Assembly (NCBI GenBank): GCA_022036555.1
Contig: CM039123.1
Span: 16,094,326 to 16,158,325, forward strand
DNA length: 64,000 nt
From: Microstegium vimineum
Taxonomy: Eukaryota; Streptophyta; Magnoliopsida; Poales; Poaceae
Reading direction: 5' to 3'
This document shows, one piece after another, positions 34,064-45,207 of the stretch. A program made the position numbers and the translations under genes. The notes beneath the pieces were generated by a model that searched no databases, was not told the DNA's origin, and saw nothing but the letters and a program-made list of their open reading frames with translations. Position 1 is the stretch's first letter, and each line of letters starts with the position of its first letter.

Positions 34064-35586
34064 TGTTGACACCAAAGGTGGCAAATGGAAAAGACCGCAA
34101 GCGTACGGTTCTCAAGTGTAGCTTTCACCGGGAGTATTCCAGGTATCGTATTTTCCACAGGGAACGAGAAGTGAGTTAACTAGGAATATAGGTATGTCCT
34201 ATGATGGATCAAGGGAGATTATGATAACTGGGTTGAGAGGTTCGATATAGCAAAGATATCTAACAAGGTATAGCTGGTTATACTAGCTTTATCAACCCTT
34301 CTCTTGCAAGGGGCGATGGGATAGATCAGAAGAGGACGAAACTCTAACCGAACCGTGCCACCAAGTTGTATTGAGGCCCTACCTTTTAAGAACTTATCTA
34401 ACACGCGTGGTGGAATACGAAGACTAGATAGAGTTGTCACCTTCTACTAGCATCCACAAACAATCCGCGCGATAAGAGATTTACAAAGGTAAGATCTAGC
34501 CTAGACACCACGTCTACAATTATCTTACTACTTTAACCTTGGCCTAAGATTAAAGCACTTTACTCAGAGCAAAGCGATGATCAAGCGTGAAAAGGTGTAT
34601 AACAGCTAAACCAGATTTAGAATACTGAATACTATAAAGAACTCAGAAGAAGTCACTTACAAGTGCTAAACTTACAAGAGACTCGCATCCGCTGAGGAAG
34701 AACTCTGGAGAAGATTCCCGACAGATCAGGGGCTTTCTCCAGAAGAATTCCCTCACTCTGCTCCAACTAGCATAACACTACTGAAGAGCTCCGCTAAGAG
34801 ACTAGAGAGTAGTATTTCTCCAATGAGGCACACATGGTAAGGGAGCTCTAGGGGTCTATTTATAGCTAGAGGTGGAGTAGGGGCTACTCCGGTGCCACGT
34901 CAGCGATCCGCGTCACCTTCATCAACCACCGTTGGATACAACCGACCTCAGAACCGCCTTAGGATGGATGGTGATGATTTCCAGCATGTGGGGAGTGAGT
35001 GAGATGGTTGTGGGAATTGGAACCGCCATAGGGGTGGCTGGCCGACCCCCCCCCCTACTAGCCTGTGGGCCCTCTCTGCTCCTTCTAGATAGTGTCCCAC
35101 TGGTCAAGGACAAAGTGGGGGCCAGTTGGGCCCACCTGTAGGTCGGCCGACCCCCTATAGGGGTTTGTGGCCCACCTCTGCCTCTTGTATGTTGGTCCCA
35201 CCTGTCATATGCGTTGGATGTTTGTTCTGGGTTGTTTGTCACGCTTATTTCCTTGATGTGGGCCCATGGATCCTCGTGATGTGAATCTGAACCATTGGAA
35301 GGAAACACACTTGAATCCAAGGGGTAGAAAGTGCTCTGGAGGGTGTTACTTGGATCATGGGAGCTTGGGATGCCTAGTGGCCCCACAGGGTGGTCGGCCG
35401 ACCCCCTAAGTGGGCCCATTAGCTTCCAAAAGTCCCCATTTGTCATTACCTGCACTCAAATAGTTATTGGAACATGTGGAACTAGTTATTGGGTAAAATA
35501 TGTTCATGTTATGCTTGTTTTCCTTCGAATATGAGGATGTTGACGGTATTTTAATGGTGATAAAATGGCTCATATTTACCGTCAAC
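34064..35586 (-). mobile_element. solo LTR (Athila-like family, second type) in Tat RNase H
   Basis: It begins TGTTGACACCAAAGG and ends ATATTTACCGTCAAC. The flanks are GGCCAA at 34058-34063 and 35587-35592. The reading of the host RNase H continues exactly across it (QLMVNQLLG then LYECKDE). The terminal A expected in CAACA seems lost. It has a minus-strand TATA box (GCTATAAATAGACC, near 34850-34863) and three GGTCGGCCGACC-like palindromes. Confidence 0.87.
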
Positions 35587-35592
35587 GGCCAA

Positions 35593-36145
35593 GCAGTTGA
35601 TTAACCATCAATTGAGAATCTCTAAAAACCTCAACAACTTTGGCCCCTATCTCTCGCAGCAGTTGTAGTCCTTTGAGAAGGGCTTCATACTCAGCCTGGT
35701 TGTTGGTAGCCATCAGCCTGATTGAGAAAGTGTACTCTAAGCTTGCCCCCCGAGGCGATATCAGGACAACATCGATGCCCCCACCTTGTTTGCAGGTAGA
35801 ACCGTCGAAGAACAATGCTCATGGGGCCATATCTACCAGCCTTATTTCCTTCTCATGATGGTGAGTGACGAAGTCGGCCATCACCTAGCCCTTGACTGCC
35901 TTGGCTGACTCATACCTTAGGTCGAATTCTAACAATGCAAGGATCCATTTGCCAATTCTCCCATTCAGAATAGGCATAGACAACATGTGCTTGATGATGT
36001 AAAACTTTGACACCACCGTGCATTCTGACGACAACAGGTAATGACGTAGCTTGGTGTAGGAAAAGTACAGGCATAGGCACAACTTCTCCATGGGAGAATA
36101 CCTTGTTTCAGGATCAAGTAGCCTCTGGCTCAGATAGAACACCAC
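35593..36145 (-). pseudogene. Tat RNase H and second (archaeal-type) RNase H
   Basis: From 36145, VFYLSQRLLDPETRYSPMEKL and LRHYLLSSECTVVSKFYI give the retroviral-type RNase H/connection. This runs to VKG, then VMADFVTHHHEKE. A new domain starts FFDGSTCKQGGGIDVVLISP with TNNQAEYEALLKGL and FRDSQLMVNQ. This is an archaeal-type RNase H (D, E, D residues visible). Two RNase H domains in tandem are diagnostic of the Tat lineage. Confidence 0.87.
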
Positions 36146-36295
36146 TCTCTCCTTTTCTTCGAATTCTTATATTAGAGCCGATCCAATTGCATTGTCATTG
36201 GCTGTTACGTATAGTCTGAAAGGCTTTCCACTCTGAGGAGGGATCAGTACCAGCAGAGACTTCAAATATTCCTTGATCTCCTCGAAAGCCTTCTG

Positions 36296-36997
36296 CTATT
36301 CGCTGCCCCATCTGAACTCTTGCTGGTTCTTTAGCTTCTGTAGAACTGAGAACAGTAAGATCTTAGCTGACAAATTTGATATGAATTGTCTCATGAAATT
36401 GATTTTGCCGATCAAAGACTGCAACTCGGTCTTCGTAGTTGGTTGTACAACTTTGTCGGTTGTACAGCTCTTTTGACCAATCTTAATTCCCTTTTCATGT
36501 ACCATGAAGCCCAAGAATTGTCCAGTCGTTACTCCGAAAGCACACTTGTGAGGATTCATCCTCAAACCATGTTTTTTTGCACACTCCAAAGTGGCCTTGA
36601 GATTTTCATGGTGCTCTCGGTACTCTCTAGACTTCACCACCACGTCGTCGATGTAGACCTCTACAATCTTACTGATCAACTTATGAAAGATATAATTCAT
36701 AGCCCTCTAATAAGTTGCATCGGCATTCTTTAATCCGAAGGTCATAACCACCCACTCATACAATCCCAGCGCACCGGGACATCTGAATATGGTCTTATGG
36801 ACGTCTTCTTCCGCCATAAAGATTGGATTGTACCTAGCATTGCCATCCATAAAACTGATCAGTTTATGGCCTGCTGCTGCATCAACTAGCATGTCGGCCA
36901 TTGGCATTGGGTATCCGTCCATCAGGATAGCTTTGTTGAGGTCCCTGAAGTTGATGCAAACCCTCATTTTCCCATTCTTCTTGTATATAGGGACCAT
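36296..36997 (-). pseudogene. Tat reverse transcriptase
   Basis: Motifs on the minus strand are KKNGKMRVCINFRDLNKA, YPMPMADMLVDAAAGH, SFMDGNARYNPI, AFRCPG-like FRCPGALGLYEW, FGLKNADATY and VEVYIDDVVVKS (the Y-I-D-D catalytic box). HKCAFGVTTGQFLGF and IGKINFMRQFISNLS of the connection domain follow. A frame break lies near 36707. The D in SFMDGN replaces the usual S-D context but keeps an Asp. Confidence 0.9.
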
Positions 36998-37068
36998 GTT
37001 GGCGATTCACTCGGCGTATGTACTTTTCCGAATGAACTTTGCCTCATACAGCCGAGTGATCTTGGTTT

Positions 37069-38048
37069 TCACGTCAGCCATGATGTCAACCTAATTCTTC
37101 TAGGGCGCTGCTTGACTGGCCGATATCCTTCCTTGATCGGCACACGATGTTCGACTAATTCACAGTCAAGACCGGGTATCTCATAGTACTCCCAAGCAAA
37201 ACATTCCTTGTACTCTTTTAATAGAGCAATCAAATCCTCTCGACACTTGGGGTCTAGTTTGGTGCTGATGTACGTCGGCCTAGGTTTGTCGCCGTCTCCA
37301 ATATCGACTGCTTCTAGTTCATCAGCTGACATAAATCCTTTGCCCAGCTTGCCTTCATCGTCATCGATTGGCCTATGCATTATTCTATATTTTTCAAGCC
37401 GACTACTTGGATCGGTTGTTGACACACAAAGTTGAAAGTAAGGAGGTCTTCTTGCAACCTTCTGCCCGAAAAGCAGTCATAGGCGTAATCCTCCAAGTCC
37501 CAGTAAGCAGGTTCAACCGTTGCTATGGAAATTTAATCATCGGCCAGAATGATTTCAAGTTCATCATTATCCAGCCATTGCACTACAACCTGATGCATTG
37601 TAGAGGGGATGCAACAGTTGGCATGAATTCAATCCCTCCCTAAGAGCATATTGAATGAACTATCTCCATCAATGATGAAGAAAGTTGTCAACAGAGTCTT
37701 GCTACCAACTGTCAACTCCACCTGTAGATCTCCCCGAGTTTCTGATGTCCTTCCTCCAAAGTCGCCAAGTGTCAGATATGTCTTGAGGAGCTTCTTGGAC
37801 TCCAACCCTAGTTTTGGAATGATGTGGGCCGACATCAGGTTAATGGAGGCACCACCATCAATTAGTATCCTTCTGACGAATCTTTCGTTGATGTATCCTT
37901 GTATGTATAGTGCCTTCAGGTGTCTATGCCTTGCAGTCTTGCCAAAGACCACCTGGAATTCACGTGTGAGTGCACCGGTCTGCTCCCCAAACTCTAACTC
38001 ATCAAAGTCAGAATAGACTTCAGTATCTACCGGTACCCTGAATTCCAC
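37069..38048 (-). pseudogene. Tat protease and protease-RT linker
   Basis: Frame 38048-37629 contains RRILIDGGASINLMS, a retropepsin site in which the usual D-[S/T]-G is D-G-G. That variant is common in Tat elements. LLGRD, the normal protease end, follows. The linker (37425-37069) reads KLDPKCREDLIALLKEYKECFAWEY and then LVEHRVPIKEGYRPVKQRPR, the lead-in to RT. Stops separate the pieces near 37630 and 37430. Confidence 0.85.
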
Positions 38049-38153
38049 AGGCGGGAAGAAGCTTGCAGTGCGCTCTGCTGCCTCCCGGCGCCACCTATCA
38101 GCCTTCTGACATTGGACCCTTCTCTTCCAGGTCTTGGTTAGCCTTTTGGGACT

Positions 38154-38693
38154 CTAAGATGTTTGGTGCTCGTCAGGCTGGCCTTCCTGGTAATGAGTAC
38201 GATCCACATTAACGACTTCAGTGTTGGGCCAACCACGAACACCATCTTCGATGATACGCCAATTCCCTTCCTTATATTCCACTCGTCCCTGAGTGAATCG
38301 GCCATCAGCTTGGAGCCTTCTATATTCCTCAAATCTTTCATTGCACCCAGGGCAATTGTCCTTGGTGGGCAACTCTAAGTTCTTGATGAGGCAGTATGTA
38401 AAGAACGGGCAGTTCTCATGCGCATCGATCGGCTCTCTAGCTGTAGAATGCTCTACCCGCAGTTTCTTCCCTTTATCTTTCTCATTCTGACGCCTCCACC
38501 TATCCTGAACAGTGGACAAGTAGTTGGCGTTAGGTGGATCAATCACCCCGTCCAAGGCGAGCAAAGCTCTTTGCCTTTCCATCCTTCATAGGATCTCTCG
38601 AAATTCCCCCTCGGTCACTTTGGAGTCCGGACCGAGGAGCCTCAACCTTGCATCTTGAGATGGGTTTGGGATTCCAGCCTTGCCTTTGTCCAT
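38154..38693 (-). pseudogene. Tat gag, unusually short
   Basis: An ATG at 38693 starts MDKGKAGIPNPSQDARL, followed by a stop. The frame 38582-38154 then contains CPFFTYC…NCPGC, a Cys pattern found in the gag-pol region of Tat elements. Only about 215 codons separate the first ATG from the protease lead-in, far less than the usual ~500-600 residues. No capsid core or classical CCHC knuckle is seen. Either the gag core was deleted or this is a non-autonomous lineage. Confidence 0.7.
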
Positions 38694-38706
38694 GTTTGAC
38701 GATTGT

Positions 38707-38726
38707 GGTTCCATTGGGCGTGCCAA
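38707..38726 (-). other. putative primer binding site of the Tat element
   Basis: The minus strand just inside the 5' LTR reads TTGGCACGCCCAATGGAACC, four bases from the LTR edge. It has the TGG start expected of a plant PBS. I cannot name the tRNA with certainty. Confidence 0.5.
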
Positions 38727-38730
38727 AATG

Positions 38731-40264
38731 TGTTGACGCCAAAAATAGGGTCTTTCGGCGTCAGCACCACGCAAGGCCTCCAAAGACCGTGCAGCAGCAG
38801 AGCTTGGTCTGCTAAACCTCTAAAGCGGCTCAGGCCACTTCGGGGATTGATCTCAGGCGTGCCAGTCAATTTGACCTGCAATTGACAAGGAAGTTAAACA
38901 TCAAATTATGGAATCTGCCGATTGTTGTTAGACAGTTCCATGAATATGCGACACTCATATAGCCGATGAATGAAGGATATTGACTAGAGAGTCAACTCCA
39001 AACAGCATGAAGCATAATGACTATGTATAAACGTCTATTACAAGATATCATGCATAAGGTATATAAATTAGCCGATCTTATGACAATGGTAAAATAAAGA
39101 TGCGACACATGACATTACCGCCCCAAACCATCGGATTTACCAAATGTATCAGATAAAGATTAATCATCAACACAGGTGTGTTCTCATGCAGCCATGATGA
39201 CAATTAACCCGATAACCTGACCCATTTACTAGCATTGGGGTGCTTCCATGCAGCCATAAAAGTAAACAAGGCAAGCCACATCTAGTACATTTAATAGATC
39301 TGACAGATTGACACGATAAAGAACATGCATCGTATGAATAAAGCACAACCAGATCGGCTATATTAGCCGATATGGGATCCATGAGGCTTGAACAAGATCC
39401 ATACGCTCAGCCTCCGACGGATCTAAGATTGGACAGACATAACCCAACACACGCGGCAGTGGGGTCCGGTAGATGCAACCGTACCACGTATGTTGAACTA
39501 GATCCAACCACTCTCAAACCAATCTGACGACCGAACGTATGTCTCGAACCCGTGACATGTGACAATCGCAACCAAGTGATTAGCCGATAGGATCTTAGAT
39601 CTACTACCTCGATAAGTATAAGAAAAAACATTGGAAACAATAGATCTAGATGGAAAATAAAGCATAGACCAATCCGTTAGTTGAGATTGAATCTATTAGA
39701 TCGCCAATCTAACAGAGCCGATAACTAGCTTGAAGCCACGATTCATGTGAGATTGAAGCAATGCAGCCCCATGAACAATAGATTCAAACTGATAACTAGC
39801 TCATACCGAGCTTGCACAAGTTACAAAATACAATCGTACAAACGAGACACGAACCAAGGCTAAACTTACAAGCAAACAGGAGGTCGATCTGGTCGATGCA
39901 GCCTCATCTGTCGAAGGTTCATCGAAATCTACTCTACTCCTACTTGGCCGGTGGCCGAAAGAAAACTGAGTTGTGTATTTGATTGTTGGACTTCCTCTCT
40001 CATTCCCTAGGCCTTGATATTTATAGACCATAGCACATACCCTAACCGGCCGTTACACAAGTCCTAAAAATAAGGAAACAAATATGACTTGGGTTTCAAT
40101 TCATTCCTGTGCCGCGCACGTCCTGTTGCAGTCGACCGAAAAATCCTCCCATGATCTCATTTATCCTTAGTTGATCTTCCGGGTCCATCTCGCATATCTT
40201 CTCCGAAGGTCTGTCAGGAAGCCCATGAGCACATATCTGGTCGTACCAAATTACGGTGTCAATA
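38731..40264 (-). repeat. 5' LTR of the Tat element
   Basis: A 1534-bp LTR with edges TGTTGACGCC and GTGTCAATA (the last CAACA is mutated). It carries a minus-strand TATA box (CTATAAATATC, near 40015-40025). It matches the split 3' LTR at 12734-14065 plus 29237-29510. Confidence 0.92.
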
Positions 40265-40448
40265 GAAATGTTCACTACCGGTTCCAACCACGAATCGGCA
40301 GTGATGATGAGCTTCACTGCCGGTTTGACCCCTTCCCTAATCATTTGGGGTCTGTCAGAGCTTGAACCGGTAGTGAAAGGTTATCACTATCGGTCCATTA
40401 CAATCCGGTAGTGATAGGCCGACAGTGATATTCAAATCTGTAGTAGTG
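40265..40448 (-). mobile_element. terminal arm of a split CACTA transposon
   Basis: Read from 40448 on the minus strand the sequence starts CACTACTACAGATTTGAATATC, a classical CACTA end. A cluster of direct and inverted CACTGCCGGTT / AACCGGCAGTG units follows, like transposase-binding sites. The arm is continuous with 12241-12733 once the Tat element is removed. The flanking bases TGA (40449-40451) would be one TSD copy; the partner was not found. Confidence 0.82.
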
Positions 40449-40700
40449 TGAAGCTATTTTTTTAGAAAATAGCTTTATTAGCAACTTTTTAGGTGAAGCT
40501 AAACTATTTTTTTTTAAAAAAACAGCTTCACCAACACTTTATGCATGCATATGAGAGTGAAATTGAAGAGAGAGCTAAGATAAACTATTTTTTTTAGCTT
40601 CATCCCACTTTATATCTTTGTGAGAGGGAGAAAAAAGCTTCATGGGTAAACTTTTTTTGAAAATAGATGTTTGGCAAAAAAAAGCTCACAACAGCTGTCC
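40449..40700. repeat. MITE-like repeat with GAAGCTAAACTATTTTTT units
   Basis: Several copies of GAAGCTAAACTATTTTTT and its complement (AAAAAACAGCTTCACC, TTTTTTTAGCTTCATC) are spaced over about 200 bp. They look like the ends of a small inverted-repeat element, partly degraded. No TSD or clean border was found. Confidence 0.4.
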
Positions 40701-40766
40701 CTAAGAGTGCGCGTGATAAAATCAGTTACGCATTGACCGTCGTTCCGTCAATGACCAACGCGAAAT

Positions 40767-41068
40767 GTCAAGGGGTTCACAGCGCAATGGCAAAGGTCAT
40801 TGGTTGGGGGGCTCCCACCCAGGGTTCAAATCCTGGGTGCGACACTTTATTCTGGATTTATTCCAGGATTTTCCGGCGCTACGCATTAAGTGGTAAGCAA
40901 CGTTCTCGTCGACAATGAGACGCCCGTGGTGACTTCATGAACTTCAAGATCTGCCGGCTCAGTCCTTCGAAGGTGCTCATAGGGGTAGGGTTTGTGTGCG
41001 TGTGTTCGTAGGGGCGAGTGTGCGTACGTGTTGAGTGTTTGCGTTGTACTGTGTACTCTCAAAAAAAA
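40767..41068 (+). mobile_element. tRNA-derived SINE with perfect TSD
   Basis: The head has a pol III A-box-like TGGCAAAGGT (40788) and a B box GGTTCAAATCC (40823-40833). The body ends in GTGTGCG…GTAGGGGCGAGTGTGCG and TGTACTGTGTACTCTC, followed by an A8 tail. This resembles a SINE tail I recall from rice and other grasses. A 14-bp TSD, GACCAACGCGAAAT, lies at 40753-40766 and 41069-41082 without mismatch, indicating a recent insertion by LINE machinery. Confidence 0.93.
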
Positions 41069-41082
41069 GACCAACGCGAAAT

Positions 41083-43334
41083 TAATACCCCGTTCATACA
41101 TGAAAAAAATATATTCCTACAATCCATGCTAGCTAAACTTTTTCTAATTTTAACTAATTTTATATTAAAAAACTAACATCTATAATATAAAATGAGCACT
41201 ATATGAAAATATATTACATGATGATACTAATTTGATATGATAAATTTTAAATTTTGCTCAAAGTTTAAAAAATTCAAGTTAAGATAATTCTAAGAATCTA
41301 TTCTTTCATATAGAGAGAGTAACTAGATAGAGTAAATATGAGTCAGAATATGAAGACACCCGGAACTGTACCATTCATGCCTAGGCCGATCACGAGGATT
41401 ATCATGGGCATGCATAATCAAGGAACATAACGTCTATTTATAGTGATGAATGCACGTATATGTATGTGAGTGTATGCTTTTGTATTGTAATTAGCAAAAA
41501 AAAAAGTTGCAATAACACGGTCATATTGCTAGCTGCAACCTATATATCAGATCCCAAATCATAATGTACCTTTTTCTAGGATTCAAGATTTGTGAGACGA
41601 TTTATTGAGACAGCACAAAATGATTGGGTTTGGATAAATTCAACCCTCTCTTCATAGGTGGCGAATCTATATAGTAATCATCGCACACAAAAATGAAAAA
41701 ATTGTGACTAAGGCTAAACTTTCACCGTATTTACACCCTCATGATAAAATCTACGCACTCACGAGGCAAGTACCCCCACCCTCTCACCTCAAATTTGCTC
41801 TTCATATGGTCAGCCTTATATATGTTCGTTTCAACCGCGCATGTATGATACACATTTCGTAGTGCAAAGTTTCCCCCTAGACACAATTTTGGTGATGTCC
41901 AAATCTCTTTTTTGGAGCATAACGGAACTTGGAACAATCATATCAGACATCAAACATCAATCATGGAAGTGTGGCTCATGCTCATAGGCTTGCGCTTAAT
42001 TTCCGGTTGTAAACTAATTAATCTTGAAAAGATAGTTGTTTTTACAAGCTTATGATTTCGGACGAGGACCATAACCATCCGGCTACAAAATATTTGAAAA
42101 CCTGGAGTTGAGGATTTAGAAGATGCCCTCCAGTTTATTGATCGAGATGATTTTGAAGGAGATAATGTTAGATAGTTCGACGTAAAGTCGTTCCGTTACA
42201 TACAAGGTTTGTTTCAACTGTGAAGAAGCTATCATATATTATGGTCCGTGAAAAAACTAAGGTGAGCAATGTGCTATGAGAACATTGTCTGTTATTTGCT
42301 TGAAACAATCATCTTTATCTATTTTTTTCTTAAAACAAATGTGAAACACCTCTCTGTTTTCACCTATATTTGAAAAAGTAAAAATCCAAAACTAAAAGCA
42401 GGGCCTAATATAAGGTGCTGTATTATACCACGTATTATACCACGCGAAAGCAACGGCTTGTTGAAAAGTAGTTCCATGTTCCATCCGTTTCATTGGCGCA
42501 CTCTATTTTATGGTAGCAAGTATTTTTTAGAAGCTCAACCAAATACACAGCCATATATATAGTAGAAGAAATGAGCAAGACGAAAACTTACCACCTCAAG
42601 TGTTTCATTTCTTCGAATTTGGACAGCCATGACAGTGTCGCAACTCGCAAGGCATTGATGGCAATGGGTAGTTGAAACAGGAAAACAACATTGGGATCGA
42701 TATTCAAAATCCTCAACCAGGCCAGAATACTGCACATGCTTGGGGCCTTTAGCCCATTGGACCAATGGCTACAGGCAACAATGAAGCTAAGAACTTGATA
42801 ATCAGAAAAAATCCATATAAACTTCTCTTAATAATTATCTAAGTCCAATTTGCCTCCTTATATTTAAAAACATACTTTTAGATTTTCTTAATTTTTGAAA
42901 CTATCTGATTTACCATGCTAAGTGATTTTAATTGACGTGATGCCACATCAGTCATCCTAGATTACAGCATCTTAGCCAAAAGAAAATTAAATGAATTTCA
43001 CAATAGTTCAGACTTAGTTGGTCAAATATGCTTTTAAAAATTGTAGAAATAACTGTTTTAGAAATTTATCCAAATATTTTCTTTAAAATGCATTAAAAAT
43101 ACTAAAATATGATTTAATATTAGAAAAAATGTTTTGACTTAGAAAATATGAAACATATTATATATATTTGTTCATAAATCATGCGGGTTGTTTTGTTCAC
43201 TGCTTAGAATTATCAAATCTTGTATGTTCTCCTAAAAATATAAAATTAGGCTAAATATGAAATGAACGTTATAGATCACGACAAATCATCATGTGACCTG
43301 TCACGCAAACTACAAACAACATTTCCTCAGCAGT
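41083..43334. other. AT-rich intergenic spacer
   Basis: No ORF longer than chance, RNA gene or element border could be supported. Short poly-A/T runs and CATG palindromes occur. An AGCAGGGCC near 42400 resembles the end of a MITE, but no partner was identified. Confidence 0.6.
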
Positions 43335-43337
43335 AGC

Positions 43338-44422
43338 CACTACTACATAAAATCTTTTGCAAGGTGGTGCCTTTTATTAACTAAGGCATTTACAAAATCC
43401 ATCCACCTTGGTTAATGCCTGGGACAATCCGAGCTGATTATTTTTATTAACCGAGGCGGTCACAAACAACTGCCTCAAAAAATTGATTTTTGGCTCCTAA
43501 AATTATTAAAGGAGCCGGTCCTCACCTTGAAAAATACCACCATTTCTGTAGGCAAGCCTCTTATTGGTTAATATTCTCGAGGCCCGACACAAAGCTCATA
43601 TCCAATCCAACTATCAGGTTTATAGATATACAGGAAGAGAGCTCACTCACTTCTCCCTCACTTAGTCGTCTCTCCTCCCTCCCTAGCCCAATGCCCCTAC
43701 CCAACCCGACACCCCCTCCCCTCGTGGCACCCATCCCTATCCCGCTCGGACCCTGGAGGGCGAACTACAGGCTTTGGCGGCGCACACAACAAACACTAGG
43801 ATGCGATGTCCGAGGAAGGTGCGACGCTCCAGCGGCGGCAGCAGGCTCGGTCACTGCTCCCTCATCTCTAACCACTTCCATGAGCCCACGCCTCTCATCA
43901 ACTTTATCCTTGACCGCGTTGACTGCATCATCACAAACGAGCCCACCACCTCCTCTTCCTCCCCGCTGGCCACGCTCTTCTTCGACCGAATCCAGACGGC
44001 GATAATTAAGCATAGGTGACTGAGCTTAGGCCTTCTCTGCGCGGGGACCAACCTCTTCGTCCAGTGCGACGCATGGGGGACCGGTCCCCTCCTTTGGCAC
44101 GGTGTTGTGTGGCCTCATGGCACCCGAATCCATGTTGTGGCGTGGCGCGACCTCTCTCTTCCTCACTTGTGCTAAGATCCATGGCGACGACGATGACAGC
44201 GCCTCGATCCGGTGAGCGATGGGAGCGGCGGCCCGTACGTGGATGGGCTTGGCAGGCCTATCCAACTTTTTCTTTTTATTTTTTATTTGATTTACCAAGG
44301 AGGAACTTTGAATCGCCTCAGTAAAGATTGATTTATCGTGACTTTTGATCTAAGTCGGCTGTGATATCCACCTCGGTAAATCCATTTCGCTGGCCTTAGA
44401 AAAGATCACAGTAGTAGTAGTA
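43338..44422. mobile_element. small non-autonomous CACTA transposon upstream of an expansin
   Basis: The left end is CACTACTACATAAAATCTTTTGCAAGG. The right end is the inverted complement of TACTACTACTACTGTGATCTTTTCTAAGG. The TSD is AGC at 43335-43337 and 44423-44425. The terminal base on the right has changed (TAGTA rather than TAGTG). Subterminal TTAACCGAGGCGG / TACCGAGGTGG / TACTGAGGCG repeats are present at both ends. The 1085-bp element has no transposase. Confidence 0.87.
43640..44265 (+). pseudogene. GC-rich, gene-like block inside the small CACTA element
   Basis: Composition jumps to GC-rich between AT-rich arms. Open frames occur on both strands (for example 43490-44005 and 43774-44019, plus). 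The Pro-rich opening (LPNPTPPPLVAPIPIPLGPW) and the later HFHEPTPLINFILDRVD could be transduplicated host exons. I do not recognise a family, and no intact gene is present. Confidence 0.35.
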
Positions 44423-44425
44423 AGC

Positions 44426-45207
44426 GTTTCATTTAACCATCGAGGCACGAACCGGAAATTTCAAATAAAAAATATATTTCATGTTTTGATTGTATATTAA
44501 CAACATGTATCTCTGGTGCTAAACGCGGTTCAATCCACACGTACATGCACGGTGGCAAGCGGAAGAGCGCCCGTCGATGCATTTGCAAACTCAGCAATGA
44601 CGAGGCCGGGGCGTCACCATGCATGTTCCGCTCCCGCGCGCTACTTCTTATCCGGCCGCCGGCCGGGGCTTTCCGTCCCGGCCAATGCAACCGCCGTTCA
44701 TGTGGCCACTTCGCTGCCTCTCGTGGTCCCATGTGGGGTCCTCCGTTTCTTTATTACCGCCACGCTTATTCTGATCAACCTTCGTTAGCCCCCTGCGACT
44801 TGGTGGCATGCATATGCATGTGAGCGCTTCGCTAGCAGCTCACCAGTAGATCGAGGAACGTACGCGCCGTGCAAGTGCAATCAATCAATCATGCCCCTAT
44901 ATTCCCTGCCAACAACCATCATTCCGATGATCGATATATTATCCCGGCCTGCAACCAGTTGCTCATCTCCTGATGGTATTTAAGCCGTACGTACTGCTTG
45001 CCCTGGTCATCGCAATCCATCTTCCGCCATTGATCAATTGTCCTGATTCACCTACTACACACTTGGTCATTACATTCTCGATCTCTAGCTTTCTCCCAAC
45101 TATAGCTGTCAGCCTGTTATATCGTCGCAGCTGCTATTCGATCAGTCGTCGTTGGCTCTGGTGATCCGGCTGGCCGGCCATCACAAGCGACCGATCGATC
45201 GATCGAG
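44426..45207 (+). promoter_or_regulatory. promoter and 5' leader of the first expansin
   Basis: A TATA-like TATTTAAG at 44977-44984 lies 224 bp before the ATG. It resembles the TATTTAAGC of the second expansin. A perfect 14-bp palindrome, CATGCATATGCATG (44807-44820), contains two RY-type CATGCA/TGCATG cores, the class of site bound by plant B3 factors. No upstream ATG context stronger than 45208 is evident. Function is inferred only from motif and position. Confidence 0.5.

Larger units (their letters stand above)
12734..40264 (-). mobile_element. Tat-lineage Ty3-gypsy LTR retrotransposon with nested insertions
   Basis: The LTR edges are TGTTGACGCC…GTGTCAA(C/T)A. The flanks are GAAAG (12729-12733) and GAAAT (40265-40269), a 4/5 TSD. 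Minus-strand order is 5' LTR, short gag, protease, RT, RNase H, a second RNase H, integrase, then a 3' region with an antisense ORF, PPT and 3' LTR. A second RNase H upstream of integrase plus an antisense extra ORF is the hallmark of the Tat group (Retand/Grande-like). The coding region has many stops. Three large insertions (14066-29231, 31294-33005, 34064-35586) account for more than half the span. Confidence 0.9.

Noticed and set aside
43490..44298. 171-codon ORF as a possible host gene
   Set aside because: It lies wholly inside a TSD-flanked CACTA element and no family is recognised, so it is recorded as possible cargo only.
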